A DNA stretch of 64,000 nt from Spirosoma terrae (GTDB lineage: Bacteria; Bacteroidota; Bacteroidia; Cytophagales; Spirosomataceae): the NCBI RefSeq assembly GCF_010435915.1, contig NZ_JAAFZH010000005.1:62001-126000 (forward strand). The letters are read 5' to 3'. Made by a program: the position numbers and the translations under genes. Every line of letters starts with the position of its first letter. Within the stretch, counting starts at the first letter, position 1. This document shows positions 46,196 to 56,600 of this stretch, in pieces. Under the pieces are notes generated by a model. That model was not told where the DNA came from. It saw only the letters and a list, made by a program, of their open reading frames with translations, and did not search any database.

Positions 46196-46302
46196 GTCGT
46201 CAGCCTGTTGAATTGGGCGATCAACTCGAAATTAATACGGCCTGTTCTCGAATGATTAGCTAAATCAAATTATACGGCCTGTAAATGGCCTTTTTGTAAA
46301 GT

Positions 46303-46349
46303 CGTCAGCCTCCTGCATTTTTAGCAGTACTAGAGGCTGACGCTTTTTT
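46303..46349 (+). terminator. Terminator of the cas operon
   Basis: 10-bp perfect arms 46303-46312 (CGTCAGCCTC) and 46333-46342, then CTTTTTT. A GTCGTCAGCCT half-copy also occurs at about 46196, right after the cas2 stop. Confidence 0.85.
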
Positions 46350-46409
46350 GTGTTATTTTTAAGCCTGAAAACCTACTTGAAAGCCCTGTACAGTGCTTTT
46401 TTAGGATTG
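46350..46409 (+). promoter_or_regulatory. CRISPR leader
   Basis: AT-rich stretch between the cas terminator and the first repeat. Leader identity rests on its position on the cas2 side and on the degenerate repeat at the opposite end of the array. Confidence 0.6.
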
Positions 46410-49145
46410 GTATCAATCGCACCTTCGGGTATTGAAAGGTATGCTTTAGCCAATTAGGCCAGCGTTTACCGTCGTATCAATCGCACCTTCGGGTATTGAA
46501 AGTTGCCTAATGTAAATCTACCTAGCTAATTTATATTTGTATCAATCGCACCTTCGGGTATTGAAAGGAAAGATGGGCAGCGGGACTTTATTCTAATAAA
46601 TTGTATCAATCGCACCTTCGGGTATTGAAAGATATTCTCGTCGTTCGTAAGAATTCGGCTCACATTCGTATCAATCGCACCTTCGGGTATTGAAAGCTTT
46701 GAAATGCGTTTCGTCCGCGCTAGGATGATCAAAGTATCAATCGCACCTTCGGGTATTGAAAGTTGTTATTCAGGTGCTAGCCCCACGATTTGAATCAGTA
46801 TCAATCGCACCTTCGGGTATTGAAAGGACGTGTCACTCATCTACGGTGGGGACGGACCATCAGGTATCAATCGCACCTTCGGGTATTGAAAGTACTTGAT
46901 GTTGTTGATGTAGACCGCGACGTAGACAAGTATCAATCGCACCTTCGGGTATTGAAAGTAAAGAATAACCATCCTACTGTTAAGCCGATCGCACTGGTAT
47001 CAATCGCACCTTCGGGTATTGAAAGGATGGTAATGAGGTAGATAACTGGGCCGCCACAACCGGTATCAATCGCACCTTCGGGTATTGAAAGCTGCTGGAA
47101 CTCTTCGGGTGATTCGCGCTGAATGAGTATCAATCGCACCTTCGGGTATTGAAAGAAGAGCTCACGAAAGGCACCTACGAAAAAGCACTGGAAGTATCAA
47201 TCGCACCTTCGGGTATTGAAAGATGCCCGCGCCAAGATTGAACAGGATTTTGCCCAACGTGTATCAATCGCACCTTCGGGTATTGAAAGAACACACCATC
47301 AAATCGTAGACAGACTTTTCGCTTGTGTATCAATCGCACCTTCGGGTATTGAAAGGAATACCTCACTGATTATAAGTACCGCTCTGCTTAAAGTATCAAT
47401 CGCACCTTCGGGTATTGAAAGGAAAGCGAATCTGTTCCCACGGAATACATTGGACTGATGTATCAATCGCACCTTCGGGTATTGAAAGATGCAACGCCCT
47501 TTACGATCCAGGTACTGGCTCCTCGTATCAATCGCACCTTCGGGTATTGAAAGGAGCTACCTCAACGCTTACGTCGTTTCTCGAAGGTAGCGGTATCAAT
47601 CGCACCTTCGGGTATTGAAAGAGAATAAACTGCGCGGTACAGAGACAAAAGATGGATGTATCAATCGCACCTTCGGGTATTGAAAGTAAGCTGCTCAAGC
47701 CGAACTGTGGGCAAGGAAGAGTACGTATCAATCGCACCTTCGGGTATTGAAAGGCAAAACAACAAAGCCCACGGTCGGAATCAATACGGCAGTATCAATC
47801 GCACCTTCGGGTATTGAAAGCGAAGGGCAAATGGTTCATCGCGGAATCGTTTATTAGAAGTATCAATCGCACCTTCGGGTATTGAAAGCAAGCTACTCCT
47901 CTGGAGTCTTTTGTACGGAGGATGTATCAATCGCACCTTCGGGTATTGAAAGTTGTTTCAGAAAATGTTTGCGGCTATGCCACCTCGTGTATCAATCGCA
48001 CCTTCGGGTATTGAAAGAAAGCAGCCTGTTCAAGCCTCAGCCAGGATACAGACGTATCAATCGCACCTTCGGGTATTGAAAGGACATCAGTATTGGTGGG
48101 TAGCTCCGGTTCGTGCTCAGGTATCAATCGCACCTTCGGGTATTGAAAGGATGGTAATGAGGTAGATAACTGGGCCGCCACAACCGGTATCAATCGCACC
48201 TTCGGGTATTGAAAGAAAATAATCTTACGCAAGACGGATACCTAAAACTAAGTATCAATCGCACCTTCGGGTATTGAAAGATGCGTAAGTAGGCACAGTA
48301 AACAACAAAAACAAGAACGTATCAATCGCACCTTCGGGTATTGAAAGTTATCAAATTGTACTAAGAAATTGCCGTTCTTGCCGCGAGTATCAATCGCACC
48401 TTCGGGTATTGAAAGGTTAACAGAACTCGCGACGCAGCTTCGACAAATGGAGTATCAATCGCACCTTCGGGTATTGAAAGGCGATTATCCAGACGGGGGA
48501 AGCAGGCATTAAGTTGATGTATCAATCGCACCTTCGGGTATTGAAAGTTCTCAGTTTCAACTTCTTTCCAGTTGAATTCTTTCTGTATCAATCGCACCTT
48601 CGGGTATTGAAAGGGTAAATCCACTCAGCCGGATGACGAAAAAAAGCAGTGTATCAATCGCACCTTCGGGTATTGAAAGGATGGCGCTTACTAGCTCAGA
48701 TGGCGCGATGTGGTTACGGTATCAATCGCACCTTCGGGTATTGAAAGCAGCACCTGCCCCCATCCCTGAGAAGTCTCTTTGCCAAGTATCAATCGCACCT
48801 TCGGGTATTGAAAGTGGCTTGTGAGGTTGACAATGAAGAACGAGCCTTTGTATCAATCGCACCTTCGGGTATTGAAAGAATCCCCATACCGGCGCGTCGA
48901 ATCCGACTGCAGAAAAGTATCAATCGCACCTTCGGGTATTGAAAGGTTGATGTAATTTCTGATAAGGCATCCGCTTTTCAAGAGTATCAATCGCACCTTC
49001 GGGTATTGAAAGTGAGAGACCCTGACTAGCTGGAGTTGATTAAGACTGTATCAATCGCACCTTCGGGTATTGAAAGGCCACCCACGGATAGCTAGAAAAC
49101 GCCGTCACGCCAGCCGGTATCAATCGCACCTTCGGGTATTGAAAT
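46410..49145 (+). CRISPR. CRISPR array, 42 repeats of 29 nt, 41 spacers
   Basis: The repeat starts GTATCAATCG and ends GTATTGAAAG (29 nt). I counted 42 starts from 46410 to 49117, with 64-68 bp period, so spacers are about 35-39 nt. The repeat centre ACC-TTCG-GGT forms a UUCG-type tetraloop hairpin and the last 8 nt ATTGAAAG are the expected crRNA 5' handle, fitting Cas6 processing. The last repeat has G to T at its final base. One spacer occurs twice (47026-47062 and 48150-48186). Short ORFs seen across the array are repeat artefacts. Confidence 0.98.
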
Positions 49146-49181
49146 TCATCGAGAGGCTCGGTGTTAAGTTACAGGTATAAA

Positions 49182-49197
49182 GTACCAATCGTGCCGG
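49182..49197 (+). repeat. Degenerate 43rd CRISPR repeat cut by the IS
   Basis: GTACCAATCGTGCC at 49182 matches the first 14 nt of the repeat at 11 positions and follows the last full repeat by a normal 36-nt spacer-length interval. The IS left end begins at 49198, so only this part is left. Confidence 0.65.
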
Positions 49198-50520
49198 GAA
49201 TGTTCAATGAAGTGTGTCATTCCTTCAGACTTTTAAGTAGGGCTTGACTCGATCGCCAAACAAAATGGCCAGTTGCTGGACCGTCAGTGACCAATTGGCT
49301 AAAGGCATCGTCCAGGTTTCGATAATCCGTTGTGTGCTCAGGTAAAGAAGTTTCACCAGAGCACTTTCCGAGGGAAAAGCTCCCTTCGATTTAGTTACAC
49401 AGCGGATTTGTCGGTGAAAACCCTCAACCGTATTTGTCGTATAAACTACCTTGCGAATGGCGGCTGGATACTCAAAAAAGCGCGTTAAGCGTAGCCAGTT
49501 TCGTTGCCAGCTTTCAACTACCAGCGGATATTTACTCCCCCATTGATGGGAAAAATCAGCCAACTTTTGTTCCGCTGCTGCCAAGTTAGCCGCCTGATAA
49601 ATCGGCTTCAACTCAGCCGCTACTGCTTTTTGATCTTTGGAGACGACATACCGCAGGGAGGTGCGCACCTGATGCACTAGACACAACTGGACATCGGCTT
49701 GCGGGAAGACCGTTTCGATGGCGTCTCCGAAACCTGACAGATTATCAATCGAGCAGATCAACAGATCTTTAATTCCTCGATTTTGCAAATCAGTCAAGAC
49801 CGATAACCAGAAACGAGCACTTTCGGCATCGCCGATGTAGATACCTAACAGGTCTTTACGGCCTTGTAGATCAACAGCTAAGACATTATAAGCGGCTTTG
49901 TTAACGACTTTGCCGTCCTGACGCACTTTGAAGTAAACTGCATCTAACCAGACAAAAGCGTAGACCGGCTCCAGCGGCCGTGAGCGCCACTGCTCAACCA
50001 AGGGTAATATCTTATCGGTAATGGCTGATAGTTGCCCCGTGCTGATGTCCAGTCCGTATAAATCCTGCAAATGGTCCTGGATATCCTCGTAGGACCGCAC
50101 GGGCGGCCCCGATGCCTTTGCTGTAGAGCGAGAGGATACGGTTATCCAGTCCTTCACCCAGTGTAGTTTGTCGTTTACCAATCAACTTTGGCTCGAAGGA
50201 GCTGTCCCGGTCACGAGGCATCTCCACGCTAACGGGCCCGTGCGGTGTTTTAACCTGCTTGGCCTTGCTGCCGTTGCGTCGGTTCGGTCGGCTCTGCTCG
50301 TCATGGGCTTGCATTTCTCCCGACAGGGCAGCATCGAGCAAATCTTTTAGCAGCGGAGCTAACACGCCATCTTTACCCGTAAGTTCTTTGTCACCAGCCA
50401 GCATCCGCTGAATGGCCTGCTGACGAAAGGCCGTGTAATCGAAGTTTTCTTCCCCTTTTGTATTTTCCATTTACTTATCAAGTTAGTTCATTCCAACTTG
50501 ACACACTTTACTGAACACTC
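49198..50520. mobile_element. IS256-family insertion sequence
   Basis: Terminal inverted repeats 49198-49219 and 50499-50520 match at 19 of 22 positions (GTGTGTCA core). They enclose a single transposase reading frame split by a frameshift. Length is about 1.32 kb, usual for IS256 types. No clear target-site duplication is visible at the two ends, which suggests rearrangement or an older insertion. Confidence 0.88.
49225..50470 (-). pseudogene. IS256 family transposase, frameshifted
   Basis: Two overlapping frames together make one IS256 transposase of about 410 aa. The N-terminal part (50470 to about 50100) runs MENTKGEENFDYTAF to LSLYSKGIGAA. The C-terminal part (from about 50100 to 49225) resumes with VRSYEDIQDHLQDLYGLDIS and contains the DDE-type sites (FVWLDAVYFKVR, LICSIDNLSGFGDA, VYTTNTVEGFHRQIR). 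A single extra base near 50101-50103 (a GGG/CCC run) explains the break. It could be a real mutation, an assembly error, or much less likely recoding, as IS256 members normally use one frame. Confidence 0.85.
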
Positions 50521-51438
50521 TCTGGCAATCGCCGATTTCTAAGGGTTGTGTGTATGGGATTTGCTTGAACGATCTACGCTACATCACCAAATATTTTATA
50601 TTTTCCAAGATGAGAAGGCATTGAACGCTTCAGCCCCAATTTTAAGGGAGGCCTTAATTACGTATCAGTAAAAGTTGGGAGGTTTGGCCTAGAAAGTTGG
50701 TATCAAGTACAACAGCTCATACGACAACTGTACTTATGCGTCATCTTGTAATTTATACACCTGATTCACCAATAGACGCCATTTTAGTCCATTTAGCCCT
50801 GGTCTGCTACTACTCGTTTCTTGACTAGTGTTGGTTGATGGCATTATCTACATTGCCTTGACTGTTGGAATATGGACTTATTTGTCTGCCTGGATGGATT
50901 TGTTTAGTCTGTATATTAAAACTAGCTTTTACAAAGTCATATCCATGAAAAAGTTCCTTTAGCATTCGTTTCTTTGTAAAATTGTTAGTAATACTCCAGA
51001 ATCGGGGTATGATATACTATTGACCGGAAACAATGATCTGTACTTGTACAGAGTATTACTCCTGATTAGCCAGAAACTGACGCTTTTGTAACATATCCCA
51101 AAGCCGGCCGGTTATTGTCTTCCCAAACTGAAAATACATTTTAATAGTACTTTGTCAGCGTTATGGGGTGCTAATATGGTAAAATATAATCTAGGAATAA
51201 TGACATGCAATTGGGGAGATGTAATCAATCAGTTCAGCATTATATTTGAATGACGGTGTTTATCATATTGCTTCGAGTAGATCCTATTGACGCAGTTCAG
51301 CGAGCACTTCCAAAAATAAATCATTAATTGCTATAGAAATATATACAATCTATTGCCTTTTTTTTAGTAAGCTGATCAGAGTAATGTATTCTTATCTTAT
51401 ACCGATTTATTGCGATAGGAGTTCGCTATTGATTGACT
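50521..51438. other. Gene-free AT-rich region
   Basis: No ORF of real length on either strand. An inverted repeat pair AGTAATACTC (50988-50997) and GAGTATTACT (51051-51060) and a CTGTAC-TT-GTACAG palindrome (about 51039-51052) lie upstream of the kinase gene. They could be regulatory. The rest shows nothing recognisable. Confidence 0.5.
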
Positions 51439-52590
51439 ATGCGCGCTAATCCAAGACTTTTCTTTTACAGGGTATTGATTAATTCGGACCCAAGCTATCG
51501 TATCATTCGATACGGCTGCATGTGGACGACAGCCCTATTACTCATTTATCGTGGTTTTCACTTTCTGGCGACAACAGCTCCATCGTCAACTCAAGAGTCA
51601 ATTTTAGGATACAGCCTTTTATCTACGGCTTATTTTGGTTTGCTGACGATAGGGGCATACCTGGTAATAACGACGATAACTCATCGGTACATTCTCACTA
51701 AATTTGAATTCAGCTACTTTATTGGAGGTATTTGTCTAACGCATTTACTTGCGTCAGAACTAGTATTAATTCATTTTAATCTGTTTTATGCCTTATTCCC
51801 ATTACCTCAATTGCCACGACTCTACCATATTAATGAAACTCATGTAAAAACATTATCCTATTTAAGGGCTCCCTTCGACAGTGTAATTGTTTGGTTATTC
51901 TCTTTCTCACTATTTTATAATTATTTATTATATACAGTTAGTTTCAAGGTATTTAAAGATCTATTTAGTATTCAAAACCGGAAAACTGAATTAGAAAAGG
52001 AGGTTATTCAATTAGAGTTCAACTTCTTAAAAGCACAGATCAACCCTCATTTTTTGTTCAATACATTAAATAATGTGTATTCGTTTGCTATACGGTCACC
52101 GGAAAAAGTAGCCGATTCTATACTGAAACTCGCTGATTTGATGCGCTATACTTTGTATGAGACGTCTGAGGATCGCGTGCTCTTGACCAAAGAATTATCG
52201 TTTTTAAACAGTTATGTCGATTTGCAACGAATTCGCTACGATGAGCATGTTTCTATTGAATTTACGGTAACAGGGACGGCAACGCACCATCTAATACCAC
52301 CATTGATCCTGATTATACTGGTTGAAAATGCCTTTAAGCATGGCATTGAGGCATCAGCCCAAGAATCATGGGTCAGCATACAGTTAAGTATAGACTCGAC
52401 CAATCTTACTTTGCGGGTAGAGAATAGTGTCCCCAGGATAAAAAAAACAGTGTCGCCCGGATTGGGTCTGAAAAACATGCAGAAGCGGCTTGCGTATAGT
52501 TACCCGGGAAAGCATGCCCTCACAATTGAGTCTGATCCGGCCCATTATCTTGTTACGTTAACTATCACCCTGTATGAGCCAGCCCTATAA
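51439..52590 (+). CDS. LytS-type sensor histidine kinase of the RiPP locus
   Basis: 383 aa from ATG 51439 (TTG 51433 is an alternative). Four hydrophobic segments in the first 180 residues are the sensor part. The kinase core starts LEFNFLKAQINPHFLFNTLNN, with the phospho-accepting His in NPHFLF, then ILIILVENAFKHGI and GLGLKNMQKRLAYSYPG for ATP binding. It overlaps the LytTR regulator by 17 bp, so the two are a coupled pair. It starts the AT-rich RiPP region and probably senses a peptide or envelope signal to control the LanB units. Confidence 0.9.
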   Translation: MRANPRLFFYRVLINSDPSYRIIRYGCMWTTALLLIYRGFHFLATTAPSSTQESILGYSLLSTAYFGLLTIGAYLVITTITHRYILTKFEFSYFIGGICLTHLLASELVLIHFNLFYALFPLPQLPRLYHINETHVKTLSYLRAPFDSVIVWLFSFSLFYNYLLYTVSFKVFKDLFSIQNRKTELEKEVIQLEFNFLKAQINPHFLFNTLNNVYSFAIRSPEKVADSILKLADLMRYTLYETSEDRVLLTKELSFLNSYVDLQRIRYDEHVSIEFTVTGTATHHLIPPLILIILVENAFKHGIEASAQESWVSIQLSIDSTNLTLRVENSVPRIKKTVSPGLGLKNMQKRLAYSYPGKHALTIESDPAHYLVTLTITLYEPAL

Positions 52591-53338
52591 AGTCATTATT
52601 CTAGATGATGAACATCCTGCCCGTGATCTGATCAAAGTATTTGTCAATCGCATTCCAGATTTAACCTGTGTCGCGACTTGCTCGAATGCCATGAAAGGCC
52701 TAGAGGCAATTCAGCAATTAAAGCCCGACTTATTGTTTTTAGATATCCAGATGCCGGAAATGTCTGGAATGGAATTAATGAGTCTTCCATTAAACCCCCG
52801 CCCTGAAGTGATTTTAACTACTGCTTATCCGGATTATGCGCTAAGTAGTTATGAGTTTTCGGTGTTAGACTATTTAGTAAAGCCTATTGCCTTTGAGCGG
52901 TTTGTGAAAGCCGTTGTGAAGTTTCGCGAAAGGATGCAAATCCCGCTGGCTCCGGTAAGTCATCAGCTGGCTGATGGTTCAGGGGAAAATATTTCCGATA
53001 AATTAATAATTTCCCCTGAAACATCGTCGATCTGGTTACGGGAAGAGAAGCGGCTGTTGCAAATACCCTACCAGGAAATTCTATACGTCGAGGCTTTAAA
53101 AGATTACGTGAAGGTCTACCTCAATGAGGAAATGATTCTCACACATCTAAGTATTGGGAAGGCAGAAAAATTATTCACGCCGCCCCAATTTGTTCGTATT
53201 CACCGTTCCTTCATTGTTCAACTGGCGGCCATTCGGCAAATTGATGGAAATACGATTTTACTGACGAATGGAAAAGAACTGCAACTTGGACCCCTGTATC
53301 GGGAAGAACTAAGAAAATACGTACCAGCGTTAGGGTAA
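52574..53338 (+). CDS. LytTR response regulator of the RiPP locus
   Basis: 254 aa. Receiver (about 6-120) with IILDDEHPA, phospho-Asp about D57 in LLFLDIQMPEMSG and K in YLVKPIAFERFVKAV. LytTR DNA-binding domain (about 150-250) with IPYQEILYVEALKDYVKVYLNEEM and FVRIHRSFIVQLAAIRQIDGNTILL. It lies immediately upstream of three 21-bp-period boxes that recur before the second LanB, which are good candidates for its sites. Paralog of the regulator at 27.6 kb. Confidence 0.92.
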   Translation: MSQPYKVIILDDEHPARDLIKVFVNRIPDLTCVATCSNAMKGLEAIQQLKPDLLFLDIQMPEMSGMELMSLPLNPRPEVILTTAYPDYALSSYEFSVLDYLVKPIAFERFVKAVVKFRERMQIPLAPVSHQLADGSGENISDKLIISPETSSIWLREEKRLLQIPYQEILYVEALKDYVKVYLNEEMILTHLSIGKAEKLFTPPQFVRIHRSFIVQLAAIRQIDGNTILLTNGKELQLGPLYREELRKYVPALG

Positions 53339-53343
53339 TTTTA

Positions 53344-53393
53344 GTCGATTTTAAATGTGTCTTTATCTATTTTAAAAGGGTCTTGGTCGAATA
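53344..53393 (+). promoter_or_regulatory. Triple 21-bp direct boxes upstream of LanB unit 1
   Basis: GTCGATTTTAAA (53344-53355), ATCTATTTTAAA (53365-53376) and the shorter GTCGAATA (53386-53393) have starts exactly 21 bp apart. The same three-box layout and spacing occurs at 57315-57364. Direct repeats with about 21-bp centres are what LytTR regulators bind. Confidence 0.75.
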
Positions 53394-53465
53394 AGGAGAT
53401 AAAATTTAACGGGGATATAATAGATTTAAGCGTTAAAAGCTCCACAACCTATCGACCTCCCTTTT

Positions 53466-53639
53466 ATGTCCATCAACCATAAATTATTAATCTATAAAAA
53501 AGTACGTATTAATTCGTATAAATCCAGATTGTCCCAATCTCCACAAGCAGGGTTTACTCAGGGTTTAACAACAGATGCCTGCACCAGTACAGGTACTGGT
53601 ATCACTGGCTTGCCTCATGTTGATAAAGTCCGGCAATAA
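53466..53639 (+). CDS. Putative lanthipeptide-type precursor peptide
   Basis: 57 aa, too short for standard ORF calling, ATG 53466 to TAA 53637-53639. The N-terminus is basic and hydrophobic (MSINHKLLIYKKVRINSYKS), like a leader. The C-terminal half is rich in Thr, Ser and Gly with one Cys: TTDACTSTGTGITGLPHVD. These are typical LanB substrates (Ser/Thr dehydrated, Cys for a ring). It starts about 70 bp past the three LytTR-like boxes and ends 11 bp before the LanB-1 start, where a class I precursor would be expected. No leader cleavage site such as GG is evident. Precursor identity is inference. Confidence 0.6.
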   Translation: MSINHKLLIYKKVRINSYKSRLSQSPQAGFTQGLTTDACTSTGTGITGLPHVDKVRQ

Positions 53640-53650
53640 TCCTTGATAAC

Positions 53651-56600
53651 TTGGAGAATCAGGTTCCTTCTGGCTCGTTAAGGAGTACGTATGGGATTGA
53701 CTTTGTTTATTGGCGACTCCCAGTATTACCATTTCAGCAGATCATTGATCTACTGGAAAACGATGGGTTACAGACACACATTCATGATCAACTGGTACGG
53801 GAAGCTATTTTTTTAGCTTCCCCTTCTTTTGATAAACAGCTTGCTGCCGATCCTCTTTTAAGTAAAGATGACCTGCGGCTGACCTTCTTAAAGTACTTAT
53901 TAAGGATGGGCAGTCGTCCGACTCCCTTCGGTTTGTTTGCTGGATGCTCTATAGGACATCTGGGATCAATATCGTCTGTTGATATTGAAGGTAGGACACT
54001 TCGGAGTCATTATACATTAGATTCAAGAGTACTCTGGCAATTATCCCGTTATTTAACGAGTTTATCTGATCTTCATCCTTTTTTGCGGTTTCAGCCCAAC
54101 AGCAGTCTATATCGAATCGGAGATGCAATTTGTTATACAGAGGTGTTTGAGGGCAGCAGTGAGCCTACTTTTTTTACGAGTGAGCTGGAGCGAAACCGCG
54201 TATTAGCGGCACTATTCGACCGGGAACAGATCAGAACACTGCCTGAGTTAGCGCAGATGCTGATCTGTAAAGGATACTCATCCCATCAAATAAATGATCT
54301 TCTGGAACGCCTCATCGACGATCAGCTTTTAGTCAGTGAATTAGCCATCAATGTAACGGGTCAGGATTACCTGAGCCGGATAGTCGGGCTGGTAAGGCTT
54401 ATACCCGGACAGGATGATCTCTGTCAGACTCTATCAGAACTGCAGAACATTCTTTCAGACCATTGTTCATTGTCGGAAAAACAGGCATCTATTCATGCCG
54501 TTTTTCTAAAACGTATAGGTGTACCGTTAGGTAATTTTCCCCTGCTTCGGGCCGATACTATTTTTTCGGAAAACTTCATTCAATTATCATCAAAGCAGTT
54601 AGGGTATTTACAGCAAACGCTGGAAAAGCTGTTTGGCCTCTCGGCTCAATATGCTGACCTCGATCCACTGGCAGGTTTCAGGCATACATTCTATCAACGG
54701 TACGATGATCAGGAGATTCCACTAATGGTAGCGCTCGATATTGATATAGACTTTAGCTTTACTGGTAATGGGGAGACCGGAGAGGAGGATCTTATTGGTC
54801 AGATCGCCTTCTCTGATGGGCCTGTCGATACCGTTGATGAGGCAAGGCGACATCTTCCGGACATGGATAAATGGTTACGTAAAATCTATAACCGCTGGTT
54901 TGAATCGCGAAAAGAGGTTCTTATACTAACCGATCAGGATTTAAGAGACTTACCAGCATCTGATGGAATACTACCAAATAGCTATTTTACACTCGGTTAT
55001 TTTCTGGCTCCGTCTGCCAAGGCCATTGACGAGGGGGAATTCAGATTTCGGGCAAAGGTCATATCAGGGCCAACAGCCTTTCCCTTGTTGGGCCGTTTTG
55101 CTCAAGTCGATAAAGAATTGGAAAAACTCATTAAAAAGACACTTGATCAACAAGAGGCTAGTGATCCAAGTCGGATTTATGCAGAAATAGTTCATTTACC
55201 AGATGCAATTACGGGTAATGTAATACAACGACCGATTTTAAGCAGCTATGAAATTCCCTATCTGGGATACTCAACGCTTCCTGCTGAACAGCAGATTACA
55301 GTGGATGATTTATTGGTTTCAGTACCTCAGGGTAAACGGGTGATCCTCCGCTCGAAACGTCTAGGGAAAGAAGTGGTTCCACGTTTAACGACTGCTCATA
55401 CCTATCAGGCAGGCTTACCTGTATATCGTTTTCTGGGAGAAGTACAACGACAGGAGGCCAATCTTAGCGTCAGTTGGCATTGGGGCCGATTAAATGACGT
55501 TCGCTATCTACCCAGAGTGCAATACCGGAATATAATTCTTCATGAAGCACGCTGGCGCTTGGAGTGGCATGATTATCAGTCAACTCTGTCAGAACTGGAA
55601 AATGTAAGGCAATGGCGTCAGCTCTGGCAATGGCCCAGATATATTGCGTTGGTACAGGCTGATCAGGAATTGCTAATTGATTTAGATAGTCAATTGTGTA
55701 TGAGCCTTTTGGTCAATACTGTCAAACGTTTACAGACAGTATTCCTGATTGAATGGCTACGAGTACCAGAGCAGTGTTTTATTGAAGACCGAAGCGGAAA
55801 GTTTACGCACGAGGTTATCCTGCCTTTTTTCCAGAAGAAACCACTTTACAAAGCGGATAATAGCCGCCCGTTGCCGGCAAAGTTAAAAAAGCAAAATATG
55901 CGTAACTTTCCTCCAGGCTCTGAATGGCTCTATTTGAAGGTCTATTGCGGTCACAGGACGGCTACGAAAGTAATTACTAAGCTGGGGAAAATAGCAAGAA
56001 CAATGGTTCGGTCAGGACTGATTTCGCATTGGTTCTTTATTCGGTATCAGGATCCGGAACCACATATTCGTATCCGTTTTCATCTAACGTCCGCTTCCAG
56101 TTTTCTAAGCGTTGTGGATGCCAATCGAAAGCAACTGACAACGCTACTGGATTCAGGAGAAATCTACACAATACAGTTAGATACATACAAACGGGAAATT
56201 GAAAGATATGGTTTGGCACTGATAGATTTAGTAGAATGGTGTTTCTGGGCTGACAGTGATGCTGTTTTAACCTTATTATTGGAAAAAATATCTATTAGGG
56301 AACGTTTTTTTATCAGCTTGTACAGCATTGATTCCTGTCTTTCCTTCATAGGTTATTCGACGGACGAAAAAAAGAATTTTTGTCAGAACTATTTTCAGGC
56401 TCTATTTCATGAGCATGGGAATAATCATATTACCAGAAAAAAGTTGGCAGGAAAATACCGGGAAAATGAAAAAACTGTAGTTTCGATATTGACTGGCAAA
56501 GCAGGGGATACAATATCCAAGCAGCAAATACAAAATATTGAGAGGCGAAACAAACGGATTATTTCTTTTCTACATTGCTCTGATCGCAATGTAGAAAATC

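Noticed and set aside
46526-48824. Numerous short ORFs inside the array with repeated VSIAPSGIER or LSIPEGAIDT segments
   Set aside because: They are translations of the CRISPR repeat in different frames and are not genes.
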